Positions 34,021 to 46,599 are shown, numbered from the stretch's first letter. The stretch: 64,000 nucleotides of DNA from Mauremys mutica (GCF_020497125.1 NC_059082.1:22900965-22964964), one strand, 5' to 3'. Program-made: numbers and translations. Notes: generated by a model not told the origin, from the letters alone.

Positions 34021-34860
34021 TGTGATGGAATCCCCGTGGTGCAGCCTTGGACTGTGGGACCGCTATGCCCCCTTAACTTTCTCCAGCCTGGCCTGTCTCT
34101 CATTGCCTTGCTAATGACCAGCAGCAAACCCCTCCAGGAGCTGCGATCACTCAGCACAACAGCATGTGGAGCCCCACACACCCACCTAGGTTGCATGAAT
34201 GCTCCCAGAGCTACTCATGAATCTCACAGAGAAAGGCACCAGAGCCAAATCCCCCAGCACTGTACCATCTTGCACTGCTCAAGATGAGCAATGCAGGTTT
34301 ATTAATTAGTTCACCACTTCATCAGTGGAAAGTGGATATACATCAGTCTTTGCAAAACCTGAGCAGATTTGCCACACACGTCATGCAAACTCACTGGTAA
34401 AGATACACAGTAAAACATTTATTGACTACAAAAGATAGATTTTAAGCGATATTAAGTGATAGGTAAAAAGTCAGAGTTAGTTACCAAAAGAAACAAAATA
34501 TAAGCACGCAGTCTAAACTCTCAACCCAATTAGACTGGGCAACACCTAAACTCAGCAGTTTTTCTCACCTCACTGGATATTGCAGTCCTTAATTTACAGA
34601 TTTCATCCTTGAAATCTGGGCCAGTCCCCTCAGTTGGAGTCTTCAGAGTGTTGTTACTTACAGCATCTTTCAGTGACAACCATATAACACAATTCTCATA
34701 ACTTCATATGCATTAATGATATACATACATGGATAGAAAAATGACTTTCAGTAGATCATAACCTTTCCCCTGATGCCTTACAAGGCATACTTTATATGTA
34801 AGATCACGGTTATATAAAAATGAGGAATATGGGGGTTCCAGGATGCTCCCCCACGGTACA
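34021..34860 (-). mobile_element. Gypsy 5' LTR with adjacent primer-binding site
   Basis: On the minus strand the LTR starts TGTACCGTGGGGGAGC (34860) and ends TTCCATCACA (34021). One base later comes TGGCGCAGCATGCGGGG (34019-34003), a TGG-initiated primer-binding site; I could not assign its tRNA. The gag frame lies downstream, as expected. Length is about 840 bp. No 3' LTR is in the window. Confidence 0.75.
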
Positions 34861-35405
34861 GAATGCCACACATATCTCCACTGCTACAATGATCAATACC
34901 CCCCACAACATACCTTTCAAGATCCATGGGTCCTACACATGGCTATCACAACATGCGGTGTACCTCTTCCAGTGCACTAAATGTCCCAACAACAACAACG
35001 TGGGAGAAACCAGACAATCACTATGCTCTTGAATGAACCCACACAGAAAAATGATAAAAAGACAAAAACACCACATCACCCATGGGCAAACACTTTTCAC
35101 AAAATGGTCACTCCTTATCTGACCTCTCAGTCCTCATCCTCCAAGGAAACCTGCACAACACCCGCTAAAGATAGGCCTGGGAACTTAAATTCATAACTTT
35201 GCTAGACACTAAAAATCATGGTCTTAAGCCATAAATCCAGTGTTTTTATTATTACAATAACCTGTAACCCTCTAACCCCACCCTTTATTATTCTATGACT
35301 GTGGAGGTGTTCATAGGCCACTTCACCTTGAATGGTCTCCGAATATGAGTGAGACAAGGTGGGTGATGCAATATCTTTTACTGGACCAACTTCTGCTGGT
35401 ATACC
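34861..35405 (+). mobile_element. Penelope-like element with GIY-YIG-type segment
   Basis: A plus-strand frame reads HISTATMINTPHNIPFKIHG then AVYLFQCTKCPNN and NVGETRQS, resembling the GIY-YIG endonuclease core (VYLIxCxxC...YVGETxQ) of Penelope-like elements, with the expected Cys pair. Frameshifts follow. The 3' UTR and a reversed copy of the terminal sequence (GTGATGCAATATCTTTTACT) come next, as at 24.7 kb. It abuts the Gypsy LTR. Confidence 0.72.
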
Positions 35406-35568
35406 TACCTCACAGAACTGGAAGGGACCTTGAAATGTCTTGAAGTCCAACCCCCTGCCTTCACTAGCAGGACCAAGTACTGATTTTATCCCAGATCCCT
35501 AAGTGGCCCCCTCAAGGATTGAACTCACAACCCTGGGTTTAGCAGACCACTGAGCTATTCCCCACCCC
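35406..35568 (-). mobile_element. tRNA-derived SINE with CR1-like tail (Cry I type)
   Basis: On the minus strand it has an A box (AATAGCTCAGTGG), a B box (GGTTGTGAGTTCAATCC), a central body (GGGGGCCACTTAGGGATCTG) and a tail ending AAGGTCCCTTCCAGTTCTGTG that resembles the CR1 3' end, consistent with mobilisation by CR1. About 15 bp between the boxes is deleted relative to the usual form. It sits inside the Penelope-like element. Confidence 0.8.
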
Positions 35569-35920
35569 GTCACTTTCCAGCTGCCCCAAACTTGTCTCTT
35601 TCATCAACAGAAGTTGGTTCAGTTAAAGTTATAGCTTCAACCACCTTGTCTCTCTAATATGCTGAGACCCGCACAGTTGCAACAGCACTGCAAACTAACT
35701 TTGAATATGTTTAACTACTTCTGCTAAACAACCTGTTCCACTTGGTATTTAGCTGTGACACTGAGTGCCTTTCCCAGACCCAAAGAAGAGCTCTGTGTAG
35801 ATCAAAAGCTGGTCTCTTTTACCAACAGAAGTCAGTCCAGTAAAAGATATTACCTCACCCATCTTGTGAGTTGTCTCTTTAACATCATGGGATCAACATG
35901 GCTACAACACTACTTCAAAC
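35569..35920 (+). mobile_element. Penelope-like element, terminal part after the SINE
   Basis: It contains the family 3' end twice in diverged form: CAACAGAAGTTGGTTCAG near 35605, then AACTACTTCTGCTAAACAAC, ACCAACAGAAGTCAGTCCAG and AAAAGATATTACCTCACCC, ending near CATGGCTACAACACTACTTC. This continues the copy at 34861. Confidence 0.7.
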
Positions 35921-36514
35921 AACAAATTTATAACCACGCACAGCTAAACGTAAGTCTCATAACAGTTACAGAGCTAAGAAAAATAGTGTCAGCCATTGAA
36001 TTGATAAGCTACAAAATACTCCTACATATGGATTTTCTCAGTTAAATAAAATTCACTATTGGATAAATTAAGCTTTGCAGGATTGACACAAGTCTGCATA
36101 TCTAGCAAGATGTGAGGTATCCGGAAAGGCACAGTAAAACAAAATACCAAATTTATGTGCAAACATGGATTCTGGTGGGAACACAAAGACATTACAGAAA
36201 ACACAGCCCAGAACAGAGTCCTATGGGGCTCCATAATGATCTTGAATATGATTATTAATAGGAACATGAAAATCACGTTACAAATTAGTACTGAGAAGAT
36301 GAGTCATTTGTTGCTTGTTTACCACCAATATCAGAAAACACCACCAAATCTTCAACCATTTGAAAAGGTCTCAAGACTATCCAATGTTATTAAACAGATG
36401 ACAAATGTATAAAGCTAAAACATCAGAACTGTTTAGACCTGAAGAGAATTATCTCAGTGCTGTGATACCTAAAACTGAACTGCAATGTATCATCTAAATA
36501 CGGTCAAAGTGACA

Positions 36515-36930
36515 GGACTGGAACATGCACAACACTTTCAAAAGATGAGTCTGGGAACTTAAATTCATAACTTTGTTAGACACTAACAATCATGGACTGA
36601 ACAGAGACACTGGATTTATGGCGTTTAATAACAATCTGTAACTCACTAACAACCCTCCCTCCCCCCAACAGCTTCCTCCTCCTTTCCTCCCTATGACTGG
36701 AGAGGTGTTAACGGGACACTTCAACTTGAATGGTCTCTTGAAATATGCCTTAACTACTTATGCTAAACAATCTGTTCAAGCCTTGTATTTAGCAATGACA
36801 CTGTTTTCCAGACCTGAAGAAGAGTTCTGAGTAAGCTTGAAAGCTTGTCTCTCTCGCCAACAGAAGTTGGTCCAATAAAAGATATTACCTCTCCCACCTT
36901 GTCTCTCTGTATTTCAATAACATTTTCCAA
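36515..36930 (+). mobile_element. Penelope-like element, 3' end (third copy)
   Basis: It has the same 3' UTR order as the 24.3- and 34.9-kb copies: TTCAAAAGATGAGTCTGGG, CTTGAATGGTCTCTTGAAAT, TACTTATGCTAAACAATCTG, then GTTGGTCCAATAAAAGATAT. No coding sequence is left. This copy lacks the inverted terminal piece. Confidence 0.7.
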
Positions 36931-38312
36931 ATCTTTTGAATAGTGTGTGACCTGAATTATTTGCAAAATAACACACAAAGGTTATATTCCACACACAGAG
37001 TATCACTAATAAGTCATGTAATGAAAAGAGATACAGGGGCTATGAAATTAACAAACATATAAAGGACACAACACAGGAAGCAAGTGTATGTTTATTTTTA
37101 AACATGAAAGTGCTGCAAAGAGGAACTTTAAAAATAAATATAACAGTTGGAATCAGAAAGTTGAGGCCTGCAGTATTGTCACGTGGCTCACCCTCTAGGC
37201 ACAACAATCTTCAGTGTGCAGCAGGGAACTTTTATACACAGGAGCAGGGTCCACGCGGACAGTTAGTGTTTGACATGTTAGTCTGAGGTAGATTTACACC
37301 CTAGCTAGGTACGCATTAACTGTTCATCTGGACAAGCCCTAAGTGATTTAAAAATGCACACATATTGGAACCACTGCAGAGCAACTGCAGACTCCACAGA
37401 AAGCACCCGTGCTAGAACTTTGAACACAGAAGCCTGAAATCATCCCAAATTGGGCAGCAATGGAAGAGGAGAACACAAAGTGTTTCTCCAGTTTATATTT
37501 CACAAAATGAATTGCTCTGAAAGAAGCACCATGCCAGGAACCCATGTTCTCAGCAATACTACAAACACCACTGAGATAGGATATGTGAGCTCCTGGCACC
37601 AGCAGAGAACAAGAGAAAGCTGGCAGTAATCAAGGCTGGAATTTTCCTGCGCTGAGTTTCCATTCATGCATATGGTAGGATTTGTTTTCCTATTGCTAGA
37701 TGGTCACAACTGGTTTATACAGTATTATTCTGCAAGGTGGTACCATAGTCCCCTTACCCACCCCCACAGCTATTCATAAGAGAACATCATCTTTTACCTT
37801 TCCAAGAATCAGTGTCCCTCCTCAAAGCTGTAGCACAGGAAGTGATCACCTGAGAAAATTCTTATCCTGTATTAACTTACTGATCTTAGCAGAGGAGATT
37901 GACAGTGTACTTACATGCCATTTAGTTTGTATATATTTAGGGCCTGACTATGCTAACTCTAGTTACCAGAGACAGTGGTTATTACAACGGGTAAGTCCCA
38001 TAAGAGTCAGTAGAACTACAAATCCTAATAAATTCTGGAGCCAGCAGTAAGCAATAGTTGCAGGACTACGCCCTTATTGCCTATGTTTTGAACATAGATT
38101 ATGTAATTCATCATCTCCCCCTTCCTGTTCACAAAAAACATTTGAAAGGAGATAACTAATTCTAAAAACAAACAAGGCTCGTTTTGCACCTCCATCTACA
38201 AAATGTGTTATTAAATTTGTGCTTTTGTTCGTGGGGAGAAAGAGGCAAGATAGTTTACTTAAAACATAAGAAGAACAAATTAAAATTAAGGGTTCCTGAC
38301 TTGAGACCAAAA
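36931..38312. other. Intron 1 sequence, nothing recognised
   Basis: Unique-looking AT-rich sequence. The open frame at 37700-38050 (plus) has no recognisable content. Confidence 0.5.
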
Positions 38313-38320
38313 ATCACTAC

Positions 38321-38508
38321 TAGAGATGGGTCAAGCCACGAAGTTAGTCTCTGGATGCAAATCTGAACTTTACTGAAGTTCAGAGGTCACTTGGGATCCA
38401 GTGATTTGGGTTAGCATATTAGAAGGATGAGGGACACCTGCAAATTTCAAATCCAGAGCTTAAAATCTTTCCAAATATTTGAAAGTGTTTGAATTTGACC
38501 CATCTCTA
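38321..38508. mobile_element. hAT MITE, 188 bp
   Basis: It starts TAGAGATGGGTCAAG and ends TTTGACCCATCTCTA, good inverted repeats. The flanks ATCACTAC and TTCATTAC are a probable decayed 8-bp target duplication. Confidence 0.82.
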
Positions 38509-39938
38509 TTCATTACCATCTGCAGATTGTTCAGTGACTGTGTGAAATAAGTTGATCGCTTCTATACAATTCCTAGAAGACAAGGAAAACATAAAGAGGG
38601 AAGAAACAAAAGGGAATGGGAGGCTGGGATGAGAAAGAAGAAAATCATTTTAAATTGGAAACTTTTACAAAATTAAAAGAAAGAATCCTTGGATAATTTT
38701 ATACAACTGCACTTTACAACAGCCTCTTTGAATATACAGAGTGTGTTCATTTCCAGGACCACAAGGTGGGATCAGTACATATTGTCATTTTGACCCATTT
38801 CTTTAATCAGGAAATTTCATTTTTAAAAATAATATAGTAATGAACTGTAACAACTATTCTGAAAATCCAAAGTTTAGCTTCAGACTGATTTAACTGAGGC
38901 TCTTTCAAAAGGGGCTAAGGAATGCATTAAAAACTTCAGGAATTAAACTCTAAAAATAAAGTCAATTCAAGTTTAGTCAAGATTAATATGAAATATAGAA
39001 CGGTCACTTTGTTATAATTGCTGATGCTGTCAGAAAATATAATTTCATCAGATAAAGCCTTATATGCCACAGTCAACACACACATTGATTTAATTTATTG
39101 GAGCATGACACAAATATTATATTTCATTAGTACAAGAGTGAAAATTTCAGCCAATAGGAAGACATTAGTTTATGAGATTTTGACAAATTACACATTAAGT
39201 AGTAATAGCCACAACAATGAGATTTAGTAGTTCCTCAAGTTTCACTGGGTAGTACACATCTAGCATGGAATCCTGTAGCAATTATTACCAAAAATTTACT
39301 TCATATTTGCCAGATTGTACCTACTGTCAGGACTTGAAATCATCACAAATTGGAAGGACAGATTTCTGCCAGATCTTAGATCTATCATATACTTTAAATG
39401 AGTAGTCTGAAGGCAAATAAATCACTAGGCTTTAGAGACATTCCATTGCTTAACAGGGAGGATTCCCTGCTCAACAAGAAGATGGAATGAGTGAGTTTTA
39501 CACTACTTTTAGGCATTTAACATATACATGTTTTATACCTCAGTAGGTGACCTCATCTAACATATTTTAAATATTTACTCTCAGCTATTGTATTTGATAT
39601 CATTCCAATCAACATTCTTGTCAGTGTCAACTCAATGCCAGGGGTTATCTTGTGGGAAATTCTGGTCCCACGGTCAATGAATTTTGCAATTCACTTCAAA
39701 CAATAGGACCAGGATTTCACCACTGGCATATGTGCATCATTTAAAATCAAAAGCTCCATAAACCAAGTAGCATAATTTAAACACTATGCTACTGATCAGA
39801 TCTATTGAGTTTGTATTTAATACCATGTTTAGCAGAGAGTCTGACAACTTAGAAGCAGGAGGAATAGCAGTTAATATGGGCACTGGAATTAAAAGCTATC
39901 AATAAAGGAACGCATAGCTAGAGATAAAGAAAATAATT

Positions 39939-40050
39939 CAGGGCTTTGGAGCAGAGCCCGGAGCTGGAGTGCGGAGCAGCTCCGGAGCAGTGGAGCTGCA
40001 GGTTTTTGCCTGGAGCTAGAGCAGAGCCGGAGCACAGCTCCAAAGCCTTG
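39939..40050. mobile_element. hAT MITE, 112 bp, with perfect 8-bp target duplication
   Basis: It starts CAGGGCTTTGGAGC and ends GCTCCAAAGCCTTG, nearly palindromic and rich in GGAGC. AAATAATT flanks both sides (39931-39938 and 40051-40058). Confidence 0.93.
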
Positions 40051-40058
40051 AAATAATT

Positions 40059-42409
40059 TGTATCTTCTTCCTATACAATGTTGATGGTATACAGCAGAAC
40101 AACTGTAATTGTTACTAGGCATCAGAAGTTATTTTACACATCACTCAGCAGGTTGATGACTTAGAGTTTCTAAGAATTTCAAGAATGAGAACATGGCTGC
40201 TATTGTTCCTGCCAACTGGAACTTGTGGGTGGGAAAGCAAAATATTCTGGTAAAATGCAAAGACCTAGCTTAACTAGTTATTTAGATTTAAGCCTTGAGT
40301 CAAGATCAGATAGCTCCCTAGACATTCAGTACAGTAGCTCTGAACTTAAGTGTTGATACATACATCCCATCTTACTGAAAAAATCAATGCCATAATGTGT
40401 AGTGCCTTAATGGATTGGACTGTTGCATCAGTTGACAACACATGTGCAACAGAGTTACATGGTGCAGCCACTTAACGCGGATTTCTCTTCCTTTTCCCAC
40501 TTTAAGGTGTCTAAAGAGAGTGCAATAACACTCCTCCAGCACTGCATTTCAAAAGATGCTACAACCACAGAGAAGTTTATACATTCAATTAAAATGTCTG
40601 CTGCCCCGCACAGGCAAGATGATATTATCATCTATATTATGGTATCACATAGCGGCCCCAGTCATAATCTGGACCTCACTATGCAGGGTGCTGAACAAAC
40701 ACAGATGAGTTGCTCTCAGAGAGTTTATGCCATTTTACTGATCCTTTGTGTAGGCAGAAACTCTTCATAAATGCACCATATTATTCATCTGAGGCATTAA
40801 TCCCAGTGATAGAGGATACAGGAGTCCTACCCATGCACTAGCACAGAGAGCGTTAACTCCTTGCTCTACACTCTCAGTCCGCACACAAGATAACAAATGG
40901 GGTCTGGTAAGGGTCCAATTTGCCCAAACAGCTCTGTGGTCAGATGGAGAAATCAAGTGCTGCTTCCCCCCAGGACTACAGGACTCCATTTTATTGCTGA
41001 CCAAGCTGAGCTCTTGTTGCGAGTTGGCCAACTCTCAGCTTATCCCTAGCTCTCTCATTTTAAAAGAAAAGGGACAAATTTGGAAGTGGAAAAATTAAGA
41101 AAACATATTTTTTTCTAACATTTACTAGCATTTACCCTAGTCATAAAATACCAGTGAGGTAAAAGTGTGCTTCACACTGCTTGCAGGAAGCTACTTATGT
41201 ATAGCGTTTGCTTTCAAAAGTCAACGCTAGCCAGATATCTCCATCATCACGTCTGAAAATTAAATTGATAAAAATCCAACAACAGCTTTTGATCAACATT
41301 TTGCAGGCTAGCTCTATCACTGAAAAATAATCCAACAAACCAGACTCTGATATTAATTTTCCTAATTAGCTACAGAAAGGGCATTTAAAAAAAAAAGGGT
41401 GATTTAGTGCTCGTTTACATAACTGTCCAGTATTAGAGTAGATTTGGTGAAGCTGCAATTTGGTACAAGTCCAGATTCAGACTGATTCAAATCTTCCTCC
41501 TCCATAAACACAGCCACACTAGACAGTTGGGCAAAGAAAAACTGACAGAGGAGTAAAAACACTCTCTGCCATTTTCTGAGCAGCATCTATTTATAAATTC
41601 ATTTAGGGCACCAGGGAAATATAAATAGAATCTCCATTTCTCTGCATAACAAGGGCTCTTCTGCATGGGCCTTTGGAGAAAGGAGCTTCCCACAGCTGTG
41701 CCCTCATAACATTATTTTTTGTTTCAAAAACTGGTCTCTATTTGTATTGCTTTCCTATCACTGCTGTCTCTGTGACTCAGAATGTCAGCGGTTGACAAGG
41801 GAAGGATTCTATTTATAACTTCATCACTGTTCAATCCATATTGCTGGGGCCATGAAAATGCCAGCATCCCATCTCTGCCCAAAAATGAAGTGATTTACAC
41901 AGATTCTTTCCACTTTCTGTGCTAAAGCAACTTCAGTGATGCAAATACAATAGTTATACCCTACAGACAGCCTGAGATTAGTGATCACCACCAAGAACTA
42001 GTCTAAAAAGCTGTCCAAAGGGATCAATTTCTCTTTTACCGTTAGGAATTCTAAGAAATAATAAATCACTGGAGACTATAGATGTTTTATCAGAAACACA
42101 CCAGTGATATAGATCACAAGGTAAAGTTAAAGGCAAAAACACCCCTACATCTGACTCTAGTTGCACATATTGTTTCTGTTGTTTTTAATAAACATTTTCC
42201 TCAATCACTTCTTCACCAACTGCGTAAGAGTCACTAAACAAGCAACCAAAATGAGCTTCTCCATGCTAATATAAGAAACACTTCCAATAGGTCTTATTTC
42301 TACAGTTTTCTCCAACTTCACTTTGTCTTATTTCCAATATCTCACTTGGATGGGGATGTACATAAACCTATTAAACAATGAATGTGTAAGCACATGGAAG
42401 AAAGTAGGG
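40059..42409. other. Intron 1 sequence, nothing recognised
   Basis: Unique-looking sequence. 40655-40715 (CCCCAGTCATAATCTGGACC) resembles an old L3-type tail. A 115-codon frame at 40423-40770 overlaps it and has no recognisable domain. Confidence 0.5.
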
Positions 42410-42744
42410 TTATAAGAAACAGACAGCCCAGTTATTTGTCAAGAACAAATCATGCCAAACCAATCTACTTTCCTTCTTTGACAGGGTTAATAGCCTAGTG
42501 GATATAGGGAAGCAGTAAATGGGATATATCTTCATTTTAGTAAGACTTTTGTAAGAGTCCCACATAACATTCTCATAAGCAAACTAGGGAAATGTGGTCT
42601 AGATGAAATTATTGTAAGGTGGGTGCACACCTGGTTGAAAGACCATACTCAAAGAGTAGTTATCAGTGGTTCACTGTCAAACTGGGTGGACGAATCTAGT
42701 GGGGTCCCTGAGGGGGTCAGACCTGGATTTGGTACTAATCAATA

Positions 42745-42952
42745 CACCTCCACCCCAATATAACGTGACCTGAAATAACACAAATTCAGATACGACGCAG
42801 TAAAGCACCACTCCGGGGTGGGGGGGGAAGGAGGGGAGAGGCAGGGCTGCGCGCTCTGGCGGATCAAAGCAAGTTCAATATAACGCGGTTTCACCTATAA
42901 CGCGGTAAGATTTTTTGGCTCCTGAGGACAGCGTAATATCAGGGTAGAGGTG
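42745..42952. mobile_element. Tigger-like MITE, 208 bp, nested in CR1
   Basis: Its ends CACCTCCACCCCAATATAAC and (inverted) CACCTCTACCCTGATATTAC match those of the 689-bp element at 18039, but the GC-rich middle is mostly deleted. TA flanks both ends. Confidence 0.9.
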
Positions 42953-42971
42953 TATTTTCATTAATGACTTG

Positions 42972-43651
42972 TGTAGTAAGATGAGGCCCTGAAACATAAA
43001 CTCTTGTATCAGAGGCCTAGTCTGAGGCCTGATGCCTGAACCAAAGTACTTCCAGGCATTGCTAAGCAAATCTGGGCTGTGAGCCAGAGGCAGGCCTCAC
43101 TCACAGAAGTGGCGAGAAGAGGAACTTGTGCCAAGATGACATCAGGACACTCCATAGGCATAACAAGGAACAGGCAGGTACATCTTAAACACAGGACAGC
43201 ATGATGGATAGATCTGTATGTCTGGAACAACATGATCAAAGGGGAGACAACACCCTAATGAGCCAAGGGGCTGTACCTCAATATGTCAGTAGGGATGAAT
43301 AATCTGTCCTGTAACTGTATAAAAGTAGGTCCCAGAGTGCACGTCTTTGTCCAGCCAAGGGGGTAGTGGAAAGTCTCGCCACTGACTGAGCTGTGTCCAT
43401 TGCCAGGGGGCACAAATTCATAGTATGTCCTGTAGAGTCTATAGGAAACTATTACTGTGCTTCGTTTGACAATAAACCTGGCTCGGGTTCCTTCGTACCT
43501 TACTAGAGTCTGTGGTCTTCGGGGGTTCTCTCGGGGTTTGCTGTGTCAGCGATCTGCGCAGAGCCGGGGCAGCACACAGAGGGAACATGCACACAGCCAA
43601 CTGATATCATCGAACAAGAGCAGAGCACCACACTGGTAGCTACTGACAACA
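42972..43651 (+). mobile_element. Solo ERV-type LTR, 680 bp, nested in CR1
   Basis: It starts TGTAGTAAGATGAG and ends GACAACA, and is flanked by ACTTG on both sides (42967-42971 and 43652-43656), a 5-bp target duplication. A TATAAAAG box near 43318 and an AATAAA signal near 43471 give the usual U3-R-U5 order on the plus strand. No internal retroviral sequence remains, so it formed by LTR-LTR recombination. CR1 sequence continues on both sides. Confidence 0.85.
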
Positions 43652-44262
43652 ACTTGGACGGAGAGGACAGTATGAATATAAAGTTTGCAGATGACATCAA
43701 ACTTGGAGGGAGTTGCAAGCACTTTGGAGGACAGGATTAGAATTCAAAAGGGCATTGACAAATTGGAGAATTGGTCTGAGTTCAGCAAGATGAAATTCAA
43801 TAAAGACAAGTGCAGAGTACTTCACCTAGGAAGGAAAAATCAAATGCACAACTATAAATTGGGGAATAATTTGCTAGGTTAGTAATACTGCTAAAAAGGA
43901 TCTGGGGGTTATAGTGGATCACAAACTGAATATGAGTCAACAATATGATGCAGCTAATATGCTGGGCTGTATTAACAAGAGTATCATATGTAAGACACAG
44001 GAGCCAATTGCCTCACTCTTCTCAGCACTACTGAAGCCTCAGATGGAGTACTGTGTCCAGTTCTGGGTACCACACTTTAGGAAAGATGTGGACAAATGGG
44101 AGAGTCCAGAGGACAGCAACAAAAATGATAAATGCTTTAGAAAATTTGTCCTATGAGGAAAGGTTAACAAACTGGGCAAGTTTAGTTTTGAAAACTGAAG
44201 ACTGAGGGAGGACCTGATAATCTTCAAATATACTGAAGGCAGTTATAAAGACAATGGTGATC

Positions 44263-44553
44263 TGTTGCATCGCACTCGAGCAGGAACAGAGCCCAAGCAG
44301 AGAGAGAGAGAGAGACAGCGTGTGTGTGTATGCATATGCTTCTTTATTCATTTCCCAGCATGCTCTTATATACAAGATGGTGGCTAATTGATTAATCAAA
44401 TCAACACAGCTGCAGCTGTAACCCATAGGGTAATTATCCTACACACCTGTATCCTATTTACAATTAGCTGGCCAATGAGAACAAGCCCAAGGCCAGTCCT
44501 TCACACACAACTCCCAGCATAATCAGCTCAGTATCTCACATTCTAATCCCACA
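44263..44553 (-). repeat. 3' LTR of the non-autonomous element (291 bp)
   Basis: On the minus strand it runs from TGTGGGATTAG to GATGCAACA. By eye it is identical to the 5' LTR apart from one extra GA step in a (GA)n run. Confidence 0.93.
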
Positions 44554-45879
44554 TCTCCCCCCTCTATTCAAAATAAAAAAGAGGGAAAGGAAAAGAGGAT
44601 AAAAAACATTCACAAAACATTTCCAACTTATAACAACATAACACCACAATCTATCTTAGTCTTGTCCAAGAAGTTTAGATTATCATAATAAATATTATGG
44701 TGGAAAACTAAAGAACCATAGTGTTTAAAACAGATAGATGCAGGTCCCCAGCTGGTGTAAAGTAACACCAGCTGAGGATCTGCCTCAGAGCCTTCAAATA
44801 AAATCACAATACACGACCACTAAATAATCTGTTCACAAGCCAAAAATTAAAACCTATATAACCATGCAATCATTAACATATAACCGCAAAAACACCAAAC
44901 AAACAAAGACAAAATACAACAAACAAGTGATGTGAATTTTACAGGATTCCCCCCTCTCTGTTTTACCAAAGCATTCCTCAGATGTCAGGCGATCAAACTG
45001 ACACTGAGGATGGGGGGGGTATTCCCCCTTCTCTGTTAAAAACACATCACTTAACAACAACAACAATAATTCTGGCCAGAAGACATCACAAGACAAAACA
45101 AAAAACACAAAACATAACTCTTAATAATAATAATTGCATGGTACACTAAACACAAAATTTCTTAAGCAAGTGATAGAATTGTAAAAACTAAAAAGCAGTT
45201 ATAGCTTTAACTCTCCAATATAGCTTCTCTAACACAATTTTCAAAACAACATCTTGAGAAGCACAAATAAAGACAGTAAACAAGTTGGACATTCTGTAGT
45301 GAATGTGTCATAAGAATAAAATCTGTGAGGCAATTTCTATAAAAAACATCACATACTGATTTAAAGGCAGCTGCAAAGCAGTCTGAGTTAACTCCCAAGT
45401 CTTAAAAAATTTAAAAACAAAACAAAAAACCTTTCCATTTAGCAACACTGTTCTCTTATTAAAACTGAGTTCTTATATATTTTAACATGCACTCAATGGC
45501 ACAGAGATAGTGTTTTCTTTAGAAGGAAAGGCAGCTGTTCATGCTTGAAGAGAACTCCTACTAAAGTTCTGCAGCTGCCTGAGAGACCTTGATCTTCTCC
45601 ACCCCCGCCTCCAGCTTGATTTCAAAGTTCCAAGCTCCTCCTTGTTTCACAGCATGGAATCTAGAGGACTCTGGTAATTGTAGGGGAAGTAACAATCCCA
45701 CATGATGATCTCCCGGGCAGTCTTAAGGATCTCAACACTTGCTGTGCTCAATGTCCTGGAAATCAACATCATTAACTGGTAAGACCTAGTCTCCCTCCTG
45801 CAGCCTGCCCCGCTCCGCGATGCATATCTTCCGCTTCCACAGCGGTTTCCATGGCAACTGCTCTGCCCTTTCTGCGACT

Positions 45880-46275
45880 TATAGCCGCTCTTCCCTGGGC
45901 TCAGCCTCCCTTTTAACTGCTCTGCCCTTCTTTCGCGACTTATAGCCGCCCTTCTTCTCCGCGACTTATAGCCGCCGCTTATCTCTGCGACTTATAGCCG
46001 CCCTTCTTCTCTGCGACTTATAGCCGCTCTTCCCTGGGCTCCCTTTTCAGACGCCCTGCAGCTTGCCGCTCACCACTGAGTTCAGGTGCGCCTCCTTTCT
46101 TTTTGGGACTTCCTGCGGCTCCTAGCCACGCAACACTGAACTCAGGTGCGCCTCTTTTCGGACGCCCTGCGGCCGCTGCTTCGACTCTGAGCTCAGGTGC
46201 GCCTCCTTTCTTATTGGGCTTTCTTGCGGCTCCTAGCCACGCAACACTGAGCTCAGGCACGTCTCCTTTTTCTCA
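45880..46275 (-). repeat. Tandem-repeat leader of the non-autonomous LTR element
   Basis: Between the primer site and the AT-rich interior there are four to five copies of a GCGACTTATAGCCGC motif (45935-46030) and three copies of a longer unit with CTGAGCTCAGGTGCGCCTCC and TTGCGGCTCCTAGCCACGC (46070-46265). The minus strand stays open for 80 codons with repeated GAPELSVAWLGAA-like peptides; no known domain is seen. It could be a packaging or structured leader. Confidence 0.7.
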
Positions 46276-46310
46276 GGCCATCGGCATCAATGCCCGCATT
46301 CTCCACCATT

Positions 46311-46599
46311 TGTTGCATCGCACTCGAGCAGGAACAGAGCCCAAGCAGAGAGAGAGAGAGACAGCGTGTGTGTGTATGCATATGCTTCTTTATTCATTTC
46401 CCAGCATGCTCTTATATACAAGATGGTGGCTAATTGATTAATCAAATCAACACAGCTGCAGCTGTAACCCATAGGGTAATTATCCTACACACCTGTATCC
46501 TATTTACAATTAGCTGGCCAATGAGAACAAGCCCAAGGCCAGTCCTTCACACACAACTCCCAGCATAATCAGCTCAGTATCTCACATTCTAATCCCACA
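46311..46599 (-). repeat. 5' LTR of the non-autonomous element (289 bp)
   Basis: It has the same TG...CA ends as the 3' LTR. The tRNA-Ala type primer-binding site follows at 46291-46308 (minus strand). Confidence 0.93.

Larger units (their letters stand above)
44263..46599 (-). mobile_element. Non-autonomous two-LTR retrotransposon, recent, nested in CR1
   Basis: Two LTRs (44263-44553 and 46311-46599) bound a 1,757-bp interior and the whole is flanked by GTGATC on both sides (44257-44262 and 46600-46605). On the minus strand the right LTR is 5'. It is followed, after two bases, by an 18-nt primer site TGGTGGAGAATGCGGGCA, complementary to a tRNA-Ala 3' end. A purine tract AGAGGGGGGAGA directly precedes the 3' LTR. 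The interior has no gag or pol frame that I can recognise; it has a repetitive GC-rich leader and an AT-rich remainder. It must rely on proteins supplied by another element. Confidence 0.92.

Noticed and set aside
35406..35568. tRNA gene on the minus strand
   Set aside because: The A and B boxes are too close, no acceptor stem can be formed, and a CR1-like tail follows; it is a SINE.
44263..46599. Intact endogenous retrovirus
   Set aside because: The 1.76-kb interior has no recognisable gag, pol or env frame; it is a non-autonomous LTR element.
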